From contig CADAGD010000011.1 of the NCBI GenBank assembly GCA_902787375.1, positions 1-38,448 of the forward strand: a stretch of DNA of 38,448 bases. The letters run 5' to 3'. Below the pieces are notes generated by a model. The model saw only the letters and a list, made by a program, of their open reading frames with translations. It had not been told where the DNA came from and made no database searches. This DNA is from an uncultured Eubacteriales bacterium (lineage in GTDB: Bacteria > Bacillota > Clostridia > Christensenellales > CAG-138). The translations under genes and the position numbers were made by a program. Shown piece by piece: positions 1-9,653 of the stretch; the stretch's first letter is position 1, and the number at the start of each line of letters is the position of its first letter.

Positions 1-84
1 TATCACACCTTTGAGGGCTTCTCGTCTATGATCTACCTTGTCGCAGGCAAACTGAAGCTCGCTTGTCTGAATCCGTTACGATAA
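1..84 (+). CDS. C-terminal fragment of an upstream gene (partial)
   Basis: The first base opens a reading frame that runs without a stop to TAA at 82-84 and encodes 27 residues ending KLKLACLNPLR. The window cuts off everything upstream, so no family can be named. It is called because the frame is open from the edge and is followed directly by a promoter for the next gene. A chance open frame of this length is quite possible. Confidence 0.35.
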   Translation, partial: YHTFEGFSSMIYLVAGKLKLACLNPLR

Positions 85-113
85 TGGGAGTAGAGCCGCT
101 TCTTTTTATTGTA

Positions 114-142
114 TTGATAACTTTCCTCAAATGTGATAAAAT
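114..142 (+). promoter_or_regulatory. Sigma-A-type promoter for the PIG-V-like gene
   Basis: TTGATA at 114-119 and TAAAAT at 137-142 are separated by 17 bases. This lies about 90 bases upstream of the ATG at 232 and just after the end of the partial upstream gene. Spacing is ideal and each hexamer is one mismatch from consensus. Confidence 0.6.
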
Positions 143-231
143 ATTTACCGCTCAGTTTCCTGCTCAATGCTTTTACAGCAAGGACAATGCAAACCCGATT
201 AACAAGCATTAACCTATAAGGAGATACTTTT

Positions 232-1653
232 ATGGAAACACCTATAATATCCGGTAAAAGTCAAGATAATAAGCCCTCACGTCGGCAGAGGTTAATCAAT
301 ATTCTCAGATACACAACGATAGTTGCTTCAGCAGTTGTTTTCGGTATATACGTTTTGAACAACTCAGCCTATAAACCCGCCGATTTTGTTTATCCGTTTA
401 TAACGCTCGCGGCAGCGGTGGGAATACTCTGTGGTGCCATGCCTCAAATCGTGAACACGCTCATAGGCTGTGACGAATCGGCATATTTCAACAATGCCGA
501 AAAAAACAGAACTCTAAGGACATTCATACTGATATGTCTTGGCGCGCTTGCGCTTCACATAATCACATATCTGCTCGGCGTATTCATATTCAAGGAGCTT
601 GGGGACACGGACGACGCGAGCTGGCTTGCCCGGCTCTGGCAGAGGGCATGGATGAAGAGCAACACGGATGCGAGGCACTACATTAACATTGCCGAAAACT
701 GGTATCAGGTCGAGGGCGACGACAGGCTGCTGCTCGTATTCTTTCCCATGCTTCCCGTTCTGATAAGGGCCTTCAACTTGATATTCAACAACAGCTATGT
801 TTCCGCGCTTTTCATAAACACCATAGCAACCATGCTCACATCGGGCATGACTTATAAGACGCTCATACCCATACTCGGAGATAAAAAAGCCCGAATTGCG
901 GCGTTCATAACGCTTCTGCTGCCCGGAGCGATATTCCTCAATTCACCTATGACCGAGCCGCTTTTCATGCTGTTCTCGGTTTGTGGGTTCTTCTTCCTGC
1001 AAAAGCACAATTACATTGCCGCAGGCCTTTTCACCGCTCTTGCCGGCTTTACAAGGTCGCTCGGCGTACTCCTTGCCATTCCCATAGCCATTGTCGGCAT
1101 CGGACATATAGTTTCGCTTATAAGGGCGCGTGAGCCGTTTAAAGCCGTGCTTTTTAAGCTCATTGCAGGGCTTGCGATATCAACATTCGGAACGCTCGGA
1201 TACCTCTATATCAACTATTCCCTGCACGGCGATCCGCTCAAGTTCTTTGAGTTTCAATGGGAAAACTGGCATCAGAAGGCATGTCCCTTCTTTGATACTC
1301 CGCGATACATGGTTCACTTTCTCTGTCAGGAGCTTGACGGAAAATCCACCACCGCCTACTCGCTTTGGATACCCGGTCTTATCGCGGTATTCGGCTCCCT
1401 TGGAATCGTCGGAGCAAAAGCAAGGAAGCTCCCGTCATATTATACGGTCTACTTCCTCTGCTATTTTGCCGTCGCTATAGGATGCACATGGCTCCTCTCG
1501 GCTGTAAGGTATCTTTGCGCAGCCCTTCCCGTCACAGCGGCTATCGCTCACAACTGCGATAAATGGTGGAAGACCGCAATTATAATAGCCGTGCTCGGTA
1601 TAGCCTATGCCGTCTATATGGTGATGTATATGGAGCGGTTATCCATCTATTGA
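232..1653 (+). CDS. PIG-V-like GT-C mannosyltransferase family membrane protein
   Basis: A 473-residue polytopic membrane protein with about ten hydrophobic segments. After the second segment it carries a non-membrane loop with DARHYINIAENWY and then FFPMLPVLIRA. This layout is typical of the PIG-V-like branch of GT-C glycosyltransferases, where an acidic residue in the first external loop is the likely catalytic base and the donor is a polyprenyl-phosphate sugar. In bacteria the acceptor is generally unknown. A strong AAGGAGA lies 8 bases before the ATG. The gene converges on cobQ with only four bases between the stop codons and no visible terminator hairpin. It has no obvious tie to the cobalamin genes. 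Family placement is by motif recognition; substrate is unknown. Confidence 0.72.
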   Translation: METPIISGKSQDNKPSRRQRLINILRYTTIVASAVVFGIYVLNNSAYKPADFVYPFITLAAAVGILCGAMPQIVNTLIGCDESAYFNNAEKNRTLRTFILICLGALALHIITYLLGVFIFKELGDTDDASWLARLWQRAWMKSNTDARHYINIAENWYQVEGDDRLLLVFFPMLPVLIRAFNLIFNNSYVSALFINTIATMLTSGMTYKTLIPILGDKKARIAAFITLLLPGAIFLNSPMTEPLFMLFSVCGFFFLQKHNYIAAGLFTALAGFTRSLGVLLAIPIAIVGIGHIVSLIRAREPFKAVLFKLIAGLAISTFGTLGYLYINYSLHGDPLKFFEFQWENWHQKACPFFDTPRYMVHFLCQELDGKSTTAYSLWIPGLIAVFGSLGIVGAKARKLPSYYTVYFLCYFAVAIGCTWLLSAVRYLCAALPVTAAIAHNCDKWWKTAIIIAVLGIAYAVYMVMYMERLSIY

Positions 1654-1657
1654 CGGG

Positions 1658-3118
1658 TCAGTTACCATTGACTATTCTGTAGACAAGCTCCATGTCAAGC
1701 CCGCCCCTTACAGCGTCCGCGAGCTTATCATACTGGAGCTGCTTATAGCCCTCGGTATCAAGCGTTGTCAGAGAGGAAAAATCTATTTTTTTCTTCTCAC
1801 ACAACGCTTTTATTATTGTCTGAGATATGCCGGGAGCGTCGAATATCCCATGGACATAGCTTCCGTAAACATTATCGTTTTCCATTATGACAGGCAGCTT
1901 GCTTCCGCTTCTGCCCATGTGAATCTCATATCCCCGATACTCAAGTCCGTTCAGCCCCTTCAATGCGCCATTTATATCCTCTATGACGCCTGTCGTCCTT
2001 GTCTGTATCTTATCTCCGCGAAAAACGGTCTTTATCGGCAGAAGCTCCATTCCGGCAATGCTCGTTATTCCCGAAGCCTCAACATTATCGGGGTCGGAGA
2101 TGCTTTCCCCAAGCATCTGGTATCCGCCGCATATGCCGAATACTATGGAACCTGAATACGCCAAATGCTTTATGGCAGCCTCTACGCCGCTCTCACGCAT
2201 CCACATGAGGTCGGCTATCGTACTCTTTGTTCCGGGAATTATTATCATATCAGGGTTTTTAAGCTCCGATGCGCTGCCGATATACCGCAGAGAAACATTC
2301 TCAAACCTCTCAAACGGAGCAAAGTCGGTGAAATTCGATATTCTCGGAAGCTTAACCACCGCAACATCTATGAGCTTGGATTTGTTGTCCCTTGTGAATC
2401 TTTCGGTTAAGCTGTCCTCATCGTCTATATCGACGTGCAGATACGGAACAACACCCGCAACGGGTACTTGGCACAGCCTTTCGAGCATCTCAAGTCCCGG
2501 CTCAAGTATCTTTCTGTCACCTCGGAATTTGTTTACGATCGTCCCCTTTACCCTTTTGCGCTCGTCAGGCTCAAGAAGCGCAATAGTGCCGTAAAGCTGG
2601 GCAAATACTCCGCCTCGGTCAATATCCCCTACAAGCAGGACAGGTGCGTCAACAAGCTTCGCAAGCCCCATATTGACTATGTCCTCCTGCTTGAGGTTTA
2701 TCTCGGCAGGGCTTCCCGCTCCCTCAATGACTATTATGTCATTCTCTGCCGCAAGCGAGTTATATGCCGCCATAATATCCGGCACAAACTCATGCTTCCT
2801 GCGATAATACTCCATAGCTCGCATATTACCCTTAACGCATCCGTTGACTATTACCTGACTTCCCACATCCGTTGTGGGCTTGAGAAGAACAGGGTTCATC
2901 CTGACGTCCGGCTCTATTCCCGCCGCTTCCGCCTGAACCACCTGCGCTCTGCCCATCTCTCCCCCATCCCTTGTTATAAAGGAGTTGAGTGCCATATTCT
3001 GGCTCTTAAATGGAGCGACACGGTAGCCGTCCTGCTTGAATATTCGGCATAGTCCTGCGCAGAGCAGGCTCTTTCCGGCATTTGACATGGTTCCCTGTAT
3101 CATAATATTCCTTGCCAT
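1658..3118 (-). CDS. cobQ: Cobyric acid synthase (glutamine-hydrolysing)
   Basis: Catalyses ATP- and glutamine-dependent amidation of the b, d, e and g carboxylates of adenosylcobyrinic acid a,c-diamide to give cobyric acid. The 486 residues have the usual two parts: an N-terminal synthetase of the dethiobiotin-synthetase fold with GTMSNAGKS near residue 10, and a C-terminal class I glutamine amidotransferase-like part with the nucleophile motif [11 protein letters not shown] and the YEIHMGR motif. Length is normal for the family (also called CbiP). The ATG at 3118 follows GGGGAGAT and sits four bases after the cobD stop. It is the last gene of the twelve-gene riboswitch-controlled operon. 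Confidence 0.96.
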   Translation of the reverse strand: MARNIMIQGTMSNAGKSLLCAGLCRIFKQDGYRVAPFKSQNMALNSFITRDGGEMGRAQVVQAEAAGIEPDVRMNPVLLKPTTDVGSQVIVNGCVKGNMRAMEYYRRKHEFVPDIMAAYNSLAAENDIIVIEGAGSPAEINLKQEDIVNMGLAKLVDAPVLLVGDIDRGGVFAQLYGTIALLEPDERKRVKGTIVNKFRGDRKILEPGLEMLERLCQVPVAGVVPYLHVDIDDEDSLTERFTRDNKSKLIDVAVVKLPRISNFTDFAPFERFENVSLRYIGSASELKNPDMIIIPGTKSTIADLMWMRESGVEAAIKHLAYSGSIVFGICGGYQMLGESISDPDNVEASGITSIAGMELLPIKTVFRGDKIQTRTTGVIEDINGALKGLNGLEYRGYEIHMGRSGSKLPVIMENDNVYGSYVHGIFDAPGISQTIIKALCEKKKIDFSSLTTLDTEGYKQLQYDKLADAVRGGLDMELVYRIVNGN

Positions 3119-3122
3119 ACAA

Positions 3123-4175
3123 TCATCTCCCCGTCATCACTTTTTTTATCGCGGAAACAAGACTTTCGTTCTCATGGTGCCGTCTTACGGCGATTCGGTA
3201 AAATCCTTCCTCAAGCCCTTTGTAATTGGAGCAGTTCCTTATTGCGACGCCCATCTCTCTGAGCCTAATGTCAAGACCCGCAAACGCCTTGAAAAGGATG
3301 AAATTCGCCGATGAATCGGTTACATGGAAGCCCATGCTTCGGAGCTTCTCCGCCAGCCATTTTCGCTCCGTGCATACCAGCTCAACCGTCCTTTTAAGAA
3401 ACTCGGTTTCATTCAACGCGGCAATGCCCGCCTCCTGCGCCAATAAGGATACGTTCCACGGCTGAACGGTTTCGGACATCCTTCTAAGCAGCTCGCTGTC
3501 GGACGTCATGCAGTATCCGAGGCGCACGCCCGCCATGCCGTAGCTTTTGGTAAATGCCTTCAAAATGATAAGGTTCTTGTACTCACTAAGTTTTGACTTG
3601 ACGCTTATTCCATCCACCGTAAAGTCCATAAAGCATTCGTCAACAAAGAGCCTTATGTTGAGTTTTCGGCATTCCTCAAGCACCTTAAAAAGCAAACCTG
3701 ACTCAATGAGCCTTCCCGTCGGATTATTGGGATTGCACAGGAAAACGGTTTCGGGCTTATATCGGTTCAGGCATTCAAGAAAGGATTCCGTCAACGCAAA
3801 ATCATCCCGGATTTCAAGCGTATGACGCAATACCCTGCATCCGACCTTCTCCAATGCTGCGGTATACTCCAGAAAGGTCGGAGCAAGCTCAAGTGCCGTC
3901 CTCGGATGTACCGCCTCGCAGTATGAGTAGATGATGTCAGCCGCGCCGTTGCCGCAGAATATGTATTCTCTTTTTACGTTCTCAAACCCCGCCAACGCCT
4001 CCGTGAGCTTTCTGCAATACGGATCGGGGTAGCGATCAACCATGCAAGCCGCGTCCGCGATAGCGCGGCGTACAGCGTCAGGAACCCCGAACGGATTGGT
4101 GTTCGCGGAAAAATCCAGCTTCACGCTGCCATCATAAATATCTCCGCCATGCGGATTAAAAACATTATAAAGCAT
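3123..4175 (-). CDS. cobD: Threonine-phosphate decarboxylase (PLP enzyme)
   Basis: A fold-type I PLP enzyme of the histidinol-phosphate aminotransferase group. Motifs include NPNNPTG, DECFMDF and the PLP-lysine region [14 protein letters not shown]. Position directly after cbiB and before cobQ identifies it as the L-threonine-O-3-phosphate decarboxylase that makes (R)-1-amino-2-propanol phosphate, the substrate CbiB joins to cobyric acid. A longer open frame reaches 4259, but it would run deep into cbiB. The ATG at 4175, two bases after the cbiB stop, gives [14 protein letters not shown], a normal N-terminus with 350 residues. No strong Shine-Dalgarno is seen there, so translational coupling to cbiB is likely. 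A histidinol-phosphate aminotransferase is the alternative but fits the neighbourhood less well. Confidence 0.9.
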   Translation of the reverse strand: MLYNVFNPHGGDIYDGSVKLDFSANTNPFGVPDAVRRAIADAACMVDRYPDPYCRKLTEALAGFENVKREYIFCGNGAADIIYSYCEAVHPRTALELAPTFLEYTAALEKVGCRVLRHTLEIRDDFALTESFLECLNRYKPETVFLCNPNNPTGRLIESGLLFKVLEECRKLNIRLFVDECFMDFTVDGISVKSKLSEYKNLIILKAFTKSYGMAGVRLGYCMTSDSELLRRMSETVQPWNVSLLAQEAGIAALNETEFLKRTVELVCTERKWLAEKLRSMGFHVTDSSANFILFKAFAGLDIRLREMGVAIRNCSNYKGLEEGFYRIAVRRHHENESLVSAIKKVMTGR

Positions 4176-4177
4176 AA

Positions 4178-5158
4178 TTACAAAATAAGTATTGCCGCAA
4201 GCCTCAATCCTCCGAACAGGAGCAGCGAGAGAAGCGCGGTAACATAGAGCAGTCTGCATACCAAGGGTATGTCGTCAATGCTAATATCCCTCATGGGATC
4301 GCCTATATAGTCCTTTTTGTGCAGTACGCCATGATATTTGGCGTCGCCCGCAAGTCTTACGCCAAGCAATCCCGCTGTCACTGATTCCGTTTGCGCTGAG
4401 TTAGGGCTTGCGTGCTTGTACCTGTCCCTTTTGAAAATCCTGAACCCGTTTTTCACATCGAGCCTCATTATAAAGCCCGACACAAGCATCAGGAGCGCGG
4501 AAAGCCTTGCGGGTATGAAATTCATAACGTCATCCATTTTCGCGGGAACCAAGCCTATATTCTTATACGGAGGCTCGATGTATCCGAGCATGGAATCCAT
4601 AGTATTGACGGCTTTGTAGAAGAACCCGATCGGCGCACCGCCGAGCGCGAGGAACAGCATAGGAGCAACAACGCCGTCGGATGTGTTTTCAGCCACCGTT
4701 TCAACAGCCGCGCGTGTGACGCCCTTTGAATCAAGGCATTCGGTATCCCTGCCGACTATCATCGAAACGGCCCTTCTCGCGGTTTCGATAGTTCCGTTTT
4801 TCAGCTCCTTATAAACCTTCATGCTCTCAACACGGAGCGATTTGGTCGCAAGAATCTGCCAGCACATAATGGATTCAAGCGCGAACCCCAGCCAATGCGA
4901 AATGCTGTGGCAGGCTATAAGCAGTCCCGCCGGAATCGCGGTTGACAGCATGACCACTATCAGCCACAGCAAGGCTCCTGCAATGTTTTCGCCAACACGG
5001 GTTTTGGGAAACAGCTTCCTCAATGCCTTTTCAAGCATCGAGATAAGCTTGCCAATCAGAATGACAGGATGTGGGAATCCATGCGGATCGCCTATAATGA
5101 TGTCGATAATAAAGCCTGCTCCAAGGGCATACAACGACCACAAACCAAACACGCTCAT
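4178..5158 (-). CDS. cbiB: Adenosylcobinamide-phosphate synthase, membrane protein
   Basis: Joins cobyric acid to aminopropanol phosphate in the cytoplasmic membrane. The 326 residues show the family signature DIIIGDPHGFPHPVILIGK near residue 18, the segment AVETVAENTSDGVVAP in the middle, and SPNSAQTESVTAGLLGVRLAGD toward the C-terminus, with several hydrophobic helices. Length is typical. The ATG at 5158 overlaps the stop of the upstream fusion gene as ATGA, and cobD starts two bases after its stop, so the three genes are probably translated in a coupled way. Salmonella calls the enzyme CbiB; in aerobic-pathway naming the same protein is CobD, not to be confused with the decarboxylase downstream. 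Confidence 0.96.
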   Translation of the reverse strand: MSVFGLWSLYALGAGFIIDIIIGDPHGFPHPVILIGKLISMLEKALRKLFPKTRVGENIAGALLWLIVVMLSTAIPAGLLIACHSISHWLGFALESIMCWQILATKSLRVESMKVYKELKNGTIETARRAVSMIVGRDTECLDSKGVTRAAVETVAENTSDGVVAPMLFLALGGAPIGFFYKAVNTMDSMLGYIEPPYKNIGLVPAKMDDVMNFIPARLSALLMLVSGFIMRLDVKNGFRIFKRDRYKHASPNSAQTESVTAGLLGVRLAGDAKYHGVLHKKDYIGDPMRDISIDDIPLVCRLLYVTALLSLLLFGGLRLAAILIL

Positions 5159-7128
5159 GCCTCCTGCATGGTAAATATGTAGATTGGGTTCTGAGCTGTC
5201 ATAAGCGTATACGCTCCGACACCGCGCCCTCTTGCGACGCTGAGCTGGACGACCTCTTTATCATTGAATCCGAACTCCTTTAAACACCTTGACAATTCAG
5301 CGACCGTTTCGACGGCTATGGCTGTCGCCGTAATTCTCACAGAGTTGTTCTTTGCTTTGAGCAGCTCTATTATGTCCCTCATTCCGCCGGATGTTCCTCC
5401 TATGAATGCGTGCGTCGGCGCGGGAAGCTCCGCCAAAGCCTCCGGAGCGTTCCCATGCACTACCGAGATATTGGTAATGCCGAACCTCCTTATATTCTCC
5501 CTTATAAGCTCAACCGCTTCCTCGTTTTTTTCTATGGCATACACATGCCCGCAGCTTGCGGCAAGAGCCATCTCTATGGCTACGGAGCCGGTACCCGCGC
5601 CAATATCCCAGCATACGGAGTCAGGCATAAGGCGGAGCTTTGACAGACATACCGCGCGTACCTCGCTCTTGGTCATGGGAACTGCTCCCTTCTCGGAGCT
5701 GCCGCGCTGAAAGGCGGTATCGGGAAGCCCCTGCGTCACGGGAGTTTTCTGCGTTTCATGCTCTATAAGCGCCGCGCTTAACGGCTTAAAATCAATATCG
5801 GAAAGCTCGGCTGCCGTGCCTGAAATTATCCTTTCATCGGGATAACTCATGCGTTCGCCCACGGTCAACCAGGCGTCTTCAAGTCCGCTTTCGCAAAGCA
5901 TTCGGCAGAGCTTTTTGATGCCGTCATCCCCTCCGACAAGCGTAAAGACCCTTCCGTGTTTCCTCACCTTTGCCGCTATATCCGTTTCTCTTCCATGCAG
6001 ACTCGTTAAATGCACATTCTCATACGAAGTCCCCGCTTTGGCGCAAAGATATGAAAGGGAGCTTATTCCTGGAATAACATTTACATTGCATTTATCAAGC
6101 AGGGGAAGAAGCTTCTTTGTTCCGCTGTAGAATCCCGTATCGCCCGACATTACCACGGCAAATCTCCTGAAATTCCCGTGGGAAGCAATAAAATCTGCAA
6201 TATCACCGGGCAGTATTGCGTCATATTGCACCTGTCCCTGCGTCGCTACTGCCTCCAGCATACGCTTCGCTCCTATCAGGCACTCCGCATTTCTTATGCA
6301 GTCAAGTGCCTCTCCCGTCATGCACGAGCGGCTTCCGGGCCCTATGCCCACTATGGCAACATCCCTTCGTATGCTTATGTCAAATCTGCTTTCCAAAAGC
6401 TTAATAATATCCGGGAATGAAAGCCCTTCGTTATCTTTCGGACGTCCTATGACAATCAGCTTTGCGCCTGCTTCTTCAGCCGCCTGTGCCTTCTCATAAA
6501 AGCCGCCGCTCGCTCCCGATTCCTTAGTCACCATTACGGACGCCCCTATACTTTTCATTGTGGCGACATTCATCTGTTTTGTAAACGGGCCCTGCATGGC
6601 TATTATATGGGAGGGCTTTAATCCCGCCTTTTCGCACATACCGACGGACTCAACCATGGGAAGCACTCTTGCGTAAACCCTGTCAGTAAAGCCTTCAATA
6701 TCCGTAAACTTCTCAAGCTCCTTGCTGCCCGTAGTCAGAAGAACATTTCCCTGAATGGAATTGATACAGGAAACCGCTTCCGCTATGTCCCGAACAAGCA
6801 TGGCTCCGTCAATGGACTCGGAATCCCTTATAAGCCTTCTATACTCTGTTCCCGTTCGGGTACAGCTCTCCTTAATATTCTGTGTTACTATCTCGGCGTA
6901 CGGATGAGTAGCGTCAATTACCATATCAAACCGCTTTGATTCAAACAGCTCTGTCATCTCATCAGAGGTCAGCCGCTTTGCGGATATTTCAAGCCCTTCG
7001 ACATTTGGTAGCAGGCTTTCGCCATATTCCGTGGCAACACAGACCATAATGCTTATTTTATCATTCGGAAGCATCTCAACAAGCTCTCTGCCCTCGGTCG
7101 TGCCGGCAAAAATACAGAGCTTATACAT
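5155..7128 (-). CDS. Three-domain fusion: cobalt-precorrin-6A reductase + cobalt-precorrin-7 C5- and C15-methyltransferases (CbiJ-CbiE-CbiT)
   Basis: One 657-residue chain carries three cobalamin enzymes. About residues 1-250 are a CbiJ/CobK precorrin-6A reductase (FAGTTEGRE at the N-terminus, DATHPYAE near residue 72). About residues 255-465 are a CbiE tetrapyrrole methylase (VAIVGIGPGSRS, then VMSGDTGFYSG). About residues 478-657 are a CbiT SAM-dependent methyltransferase (VCWDIGAGTGSVAIEM, then FIGGTSGGMRDI). CbiE-CbiT fusions, as in CobL, are well known; addition of the reductase in front is less usual. The frame is open throughout and all three motif sets look intact, so this is not a sequencing frameshift. 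The start overlaps the end of cbiH by 8 bases and the stop overlaps cbiB as ATGA. Confidence 0.93.
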   Translation of the reverse strand: MYKLCIFAGTTEGRELVEMLPNDKISIMVCVATEYGESLLPNVEGLEISAKRLTSDEMTELFESKRFDMVIDATHPYAEIVTQNIKESCTRTGTEYRRLIRDSESIDGAMLVRDIAEAVSCINSIQGNVLLTTGSKELEKFTDIEGFTDRVYARVLPMVESVGMCEKAGLKPSHIIAMQGPFTKQMNVATMKSIGASVMVTKESGASGGFYEKAQAAEEAGAKLIVIGRPKDNEGLSFPDIIKLLESRFDISIRRDVAIVGIGPGSRSCMTGEALDCIRNAECLIGAKRMLEAVATQGQVQYDAILPGDIADFIASHGNFRRFAVVMSGDTGFYSGTKKLLPLLDKCNVNVIPGISSLSYLCAKAGTSYENVHLTSLHGRETDIAAKVRKHGRVFTLVGGDDGIKKLCRMLCESGLEDAWLTVGERMSYPDERIISGTAAELSDIDFKPLSAALIEHETQKTPVTQGLPDTAFQRGSSEKGAVPMTKSEVRAVCLSKLRLMPDSVCWDIGAGTGSVAIEMALAASCGHVYAIEKNEEAVELIRENIRRFGITNISVVHGNAPEALAELPAPTHAFIGGTSGGMRDIIELLKAKNNSVRITATAIAVETVAELSRCLKEFGFNDKEVVQLSVARGRGVGAYTLMTAQNPIYIFTMQEA

Positions 7129-7852
7129 TCCTGTACCCCCTCGGAGTTACCATATTTCCGCCTATCATCACAGTCATGCTGTTGCCTATGAAAACGGTGC
7201 AGAACATATCGGCGTCAACATCCCTCAGTTCCGAAAGCGTCATATAGCTTCGGCTCTCTCCCTGTCTTCCTATATTGCGTGCTATGGCGCATGGGCGCGT
7301 GCCGGGCAGTGTCTCAAGGAGAATATCACATGCTCGTTTTAGATGCTCCGGCCTTCCCTTGCTTGCGGGATTGTAAAGCACTATGGACATATCCGCCTCC
7401 GCAGCACATCTGAGCCTTTTCTCAATGGTCTCCCATGCAGTCAGCCTGTCCGAAAGGCTTATGACCGAGAAATCATGCGTGAGCGGTGCGCCTATCAATG
7501 CTCCTCCGCTGCATGCCGCTGTAAGACCGGGTATGACATCTATCTCAGGCTCCACGGATGAGCCTCTTATTTCATACACAAGCGCAGCCATACCGTATAT
7601 CCCGCTGTCGCCGGAGCATATCAGGGCAACGCTCGCGCCTTCTTTTGCCTTCTCGATTGCAATTGAGCATCTTTCGGCTTCCCTCGTCATCGGCGTCGTT
7701 ATGAATTCTTTTTCGGGATACCTCTTCTTTACAAGCTCAACATACACATTATAGCCTATTATTATATCGCAGTTTTTCAGAGCGTTATCCGCCCTTATGG
7801 TCATGTTGTCAATATCTCCGGGGCCTATTCCCACAATCGAAAGCTTACTCAA
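7121..7852 (-). CDS. cbiH: Cobalt-precorrin-3 C17-methyltransferase
   Basis: A 243-residue tetrapyrrole methylase that methylates C17 and drives ring contraction in the anaerobic pathway (CbiH; CobJ in the aerobic pathway). Visible family motifs are VGIGPGDIDNMT at the N-terminus, CSGDSGIYGMAA near residue 80, the VIPGLTAACSGGALIGAPL region, and LYNPASKGRPEHL. The start is TTG at 7852, preceded by AGGTGA at good spacing inside the end of cbiG; the two genes overlap by 8 bases. The next gene overlaps this one by 8 bases too. The motif set is of the C17 enzyme rather than of CbiL (C20), which is not found in the window. Confidence 0.94.
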   Translation of the reverse strand: MSKLSIVGIGPGDIDNMTIRADNALKNCDIIIGYNVYVELVKKRYPEKEFITTPMTREAERCSIAIEKAKEGASVALICSGDSGIYGMAALVYEIRGSSVEPEIDVIPGLTAACSGGALIGAPLTHDFSVISLSDRLTAWETIEKRLRCAAEADMSIVLYNPASKGRPEHLKRACDILLETLPGTRPCAIARNIGRQGESRSYMTLSELRDVDADMFCTVFIGNSMTVMIGGNMVTPRGYRNV

Positions 7853-8861
7853 AATTCACCTCATATTTCTCCGCCGCCACAGCTACGGTTACTCCGTTTA
7901 CGGCGGTTTTCCTGACAATAAGTCTTTCGGCATCCATAATCGCCGCACGTTCGCATACATTATCGACGCCTGTTATTCCGGCTACAAACTCCGAGGACGT
8001 AAAATCGCCCTCTGCCCTTCTCAACTCCTCCGCTGAATGAAAATCAATACCGATACCTTTTTCACGGCAAAACTCAAGAAGCCCTGCCTCGTTTGCCTTG
8101 AGGTCGATTGATGCCGCCTTTCCAACAGCGTTGAAATCCAACTTATTCTGCTCAAATACCTGTTCCACGGCATTTTTGACAGCTTCCGCGCTTATTCCTC
8201 GTCTGCACCCTAACCCCAAGTGCAATACCCTCGGTATCAGTCTGAGCGTTATATCAAAGGGCTTTTCGTTTTTGAATGTAACATAGATGCCTGTTTCGCC
8301 GGAGCTGCCCTCAAACAACCCCTGCGGCAGACTGCCAAGCATAGGAAAATCGCTTTTAACAGGTATATCCCTTTCAAGTATGGCGGCTGACACATGCTTT
8401 GCCGCAATCATACTGTCTATCAAAAGCCCTTTTCCTGCCGCCCACGAATCGACTGAAAAGCGTCCGTTAATGTCGGTCGCGGTGGTAATCACGGGCAGTG
8501 CGCCTGTTTTGCTCGCTATAAGGCTCGCAAGCGCGTTCGCGCCGCCTATATGTCCCGACAGAATGGGTATAATGAATTTTCCAAGCTCGTCCACCACTAT
8601 GACGGCGGGATCATGCGTCTTGGAACGCACATGCGGAGCTATCGTCCGCACGGCTATGCCGCAGGCTCCGACGAATACGATGGCATCCGCCCACGAAAAG
8701 CATTCCGCAAACAGCGGTGCGAACGGCTTGGGTATGGGTGAAAAAACGCCGCCCGATAGTCTTTCGACCGTATAAGCGCGCCATTCGCCGTCCGCCGCGC
8801 TCATAATGCTCTTGGCGGTATTCAAGCCTCTTTTGCTGTACGCAAATATAGCATATCTCAT
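7845..8861 (-). CDS. cbiG: Cobalt-precorrin-5A hydrolase
   Basis: Opens the delta-lactone of cobalt-precorrin-5A and releases the C2 unit as acetaldehyde, a step specific to the anaerobic pathway. The 338 residues hold the CbiG N-terminal and central domains (FVGACGIAVRTIAP and ILSGHIGGANALA near residues 62-110) and a C-terminal domain beginning LHLGLGCRRGISAEAV that corresponds to CobE. Length is normal. The gene lies between cbiF and cbiH with a 22-base gap upstream and an 8-base overlap downstream. An AAAGGA lies about ten bases before the ATG. Together with CbiD it shows that the organism uses cobalt-containing intermediates. Confidence 0.95.
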   Translation of the reverse strand: MRYAIFAYSKRGLNTAKSIMSAADGEWRAYTVERLSGGVFSPIPKPFAPLFAECFSWADAIVFVGACGIAVRTIAPHVRSKTHDPAVIVVDELGKFIIPILSGHIGGANALASLIASKTGALPVITTATDINGRFSVDSWAAGKGLLIDSMIAAKHVSAAILERDIPVKSDFPMLGSLPQGLFEGSSGETGIYVTFKNEKPFDITLRLIPRVLHLGLGCRRGISAEAVKNAVEQVFEQNKLDFNAVGKAASIDLKANEAGLLEFCREKGIGIDFHSAEELRRAEGDFTSSEFVAGITGVDNVCERAAIMDAERLIVRKTAVNGVTVAVAAEKYEVNFE

Positions 8862-8883
8862 TCCATGCTTTTCCTTTAAATAA

Positions 8884-9651
8884 TCATTTTTGCTTATCGG
8901 ACTCCGCTTTTCTGAATTCGGTGCTGAATCCCGGATGATAGAGCATCGAACGCAGATACTCTTCGCCCATGCAGCCGCCGACTATTATCAGGCTGGTCTT
9001 GGTCAATCCGTTATCAACGACCGTGCTGTGAAGCTCGCCAAGCTTGCATTTTATTATCCTCTCGTCCGGCCATGTGGCTTTGTATACAACGGCGACCGGC
9101 GTATCCTCGGAGTAGCCGCCTTCAAGAAGCTCCCTTTGAAGCTTCTCGGTAAGCGACGTGCTTAAAAACATTATCATGGTAGCACCATGCGCGGCAAGCG
9201 AGCTGATGCTCTCCCTTTCCGGAACCGGCGTTCTTCCCGCCGCTCTTGTGATTATGACCGTTTGGCTGACGTTTGGCAGCGTGTATTCCGCCTTGAGCGC
9301 GGCTGCCGCTCCGCAGAAGGAGCTTACGCCGGGGCATACGTCATAATCTATTCCAAGCTTAATCAGCTCATCAAACTGCTCACGCACAGCACCGTAAATG
9401 GACGGATCGCCCGTATGCAGTCTGACGGTAGTCAAGCCCCGCTCCTCCGATTCCTTTATGACGTCAATCACCTGCTCAAGCGTCATGGTCGCGCTGTTAT
9501 GTATCATGCAGCCGTCTTTGCAATATGACAGCAGCTCCGGGTTGACAAGTGAGCCGGCGTATATGACGACGTCCGCCTCCGAAAGCAGCTTTGCTCCCCT
9601 GACGGTTATCAAATCGGCAGCACCGCTTCCGGCTCCCACAAAATGTACCAT
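8884..9651 (-). CDS. cbiF: Cobalt-precorrin-4 C11-methyltransferase
   Basis: A 255-residue SAM-dependent tetrapyrrole methylase (CbiF/CobM). It begins MVHFVGAGSGAADLITVRG, shows YAGSLVNPELL near residue 31, LHTGDPSIYGAVREQ near residue 78 and PGVSSFCGAAAAL after that, all hallmarks of the C11 enzyme. Length is typical. The start ATG at 9651 follows AAGGAGG with a 7-base spacer and lies two bases beyond the cbiD stop, so coupling is likely. The C-terminus is slightly extended and charged (about 15 residues after the last conserved block). Confidence 0.95.
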   Translation of the reverse strand: MVHFVGAGSGAADLITVRGAKLLSEADVVIYAGSLVNPELLSYCKDGCMIHNSATMTLEQVIDVIKESEERGLTTVRLHTGDPSIYGAVREQFDELIKLGIDYDVCPGVSSFCGAAAALKAEYTLPNVSQTVIITRAAGRTPVPERESISSLAAHGATMIMFLSTSLTEKLQRELLEGGYSEDTPVAVVYKATWPDERIIKCKLGELHSTVVDNGLTKTSLIIVGGCMGEEYLRSMLYHPGFSTEFRKAESDKQK

Positions 9652-9653
9652 AT

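Noticed and set aside
1654-1657. Terminator between the PIG-V-like gene and cobQ
   Set aside because: Only four bases separate the convergent stops and no hairpin with a T run is visible on either strand around them.
1983-2594. 203-residue open frame on the plus strand opposite cobQ
   Set aside because: Antisense shadow; cobQ on the minus strand is intact and recognised.
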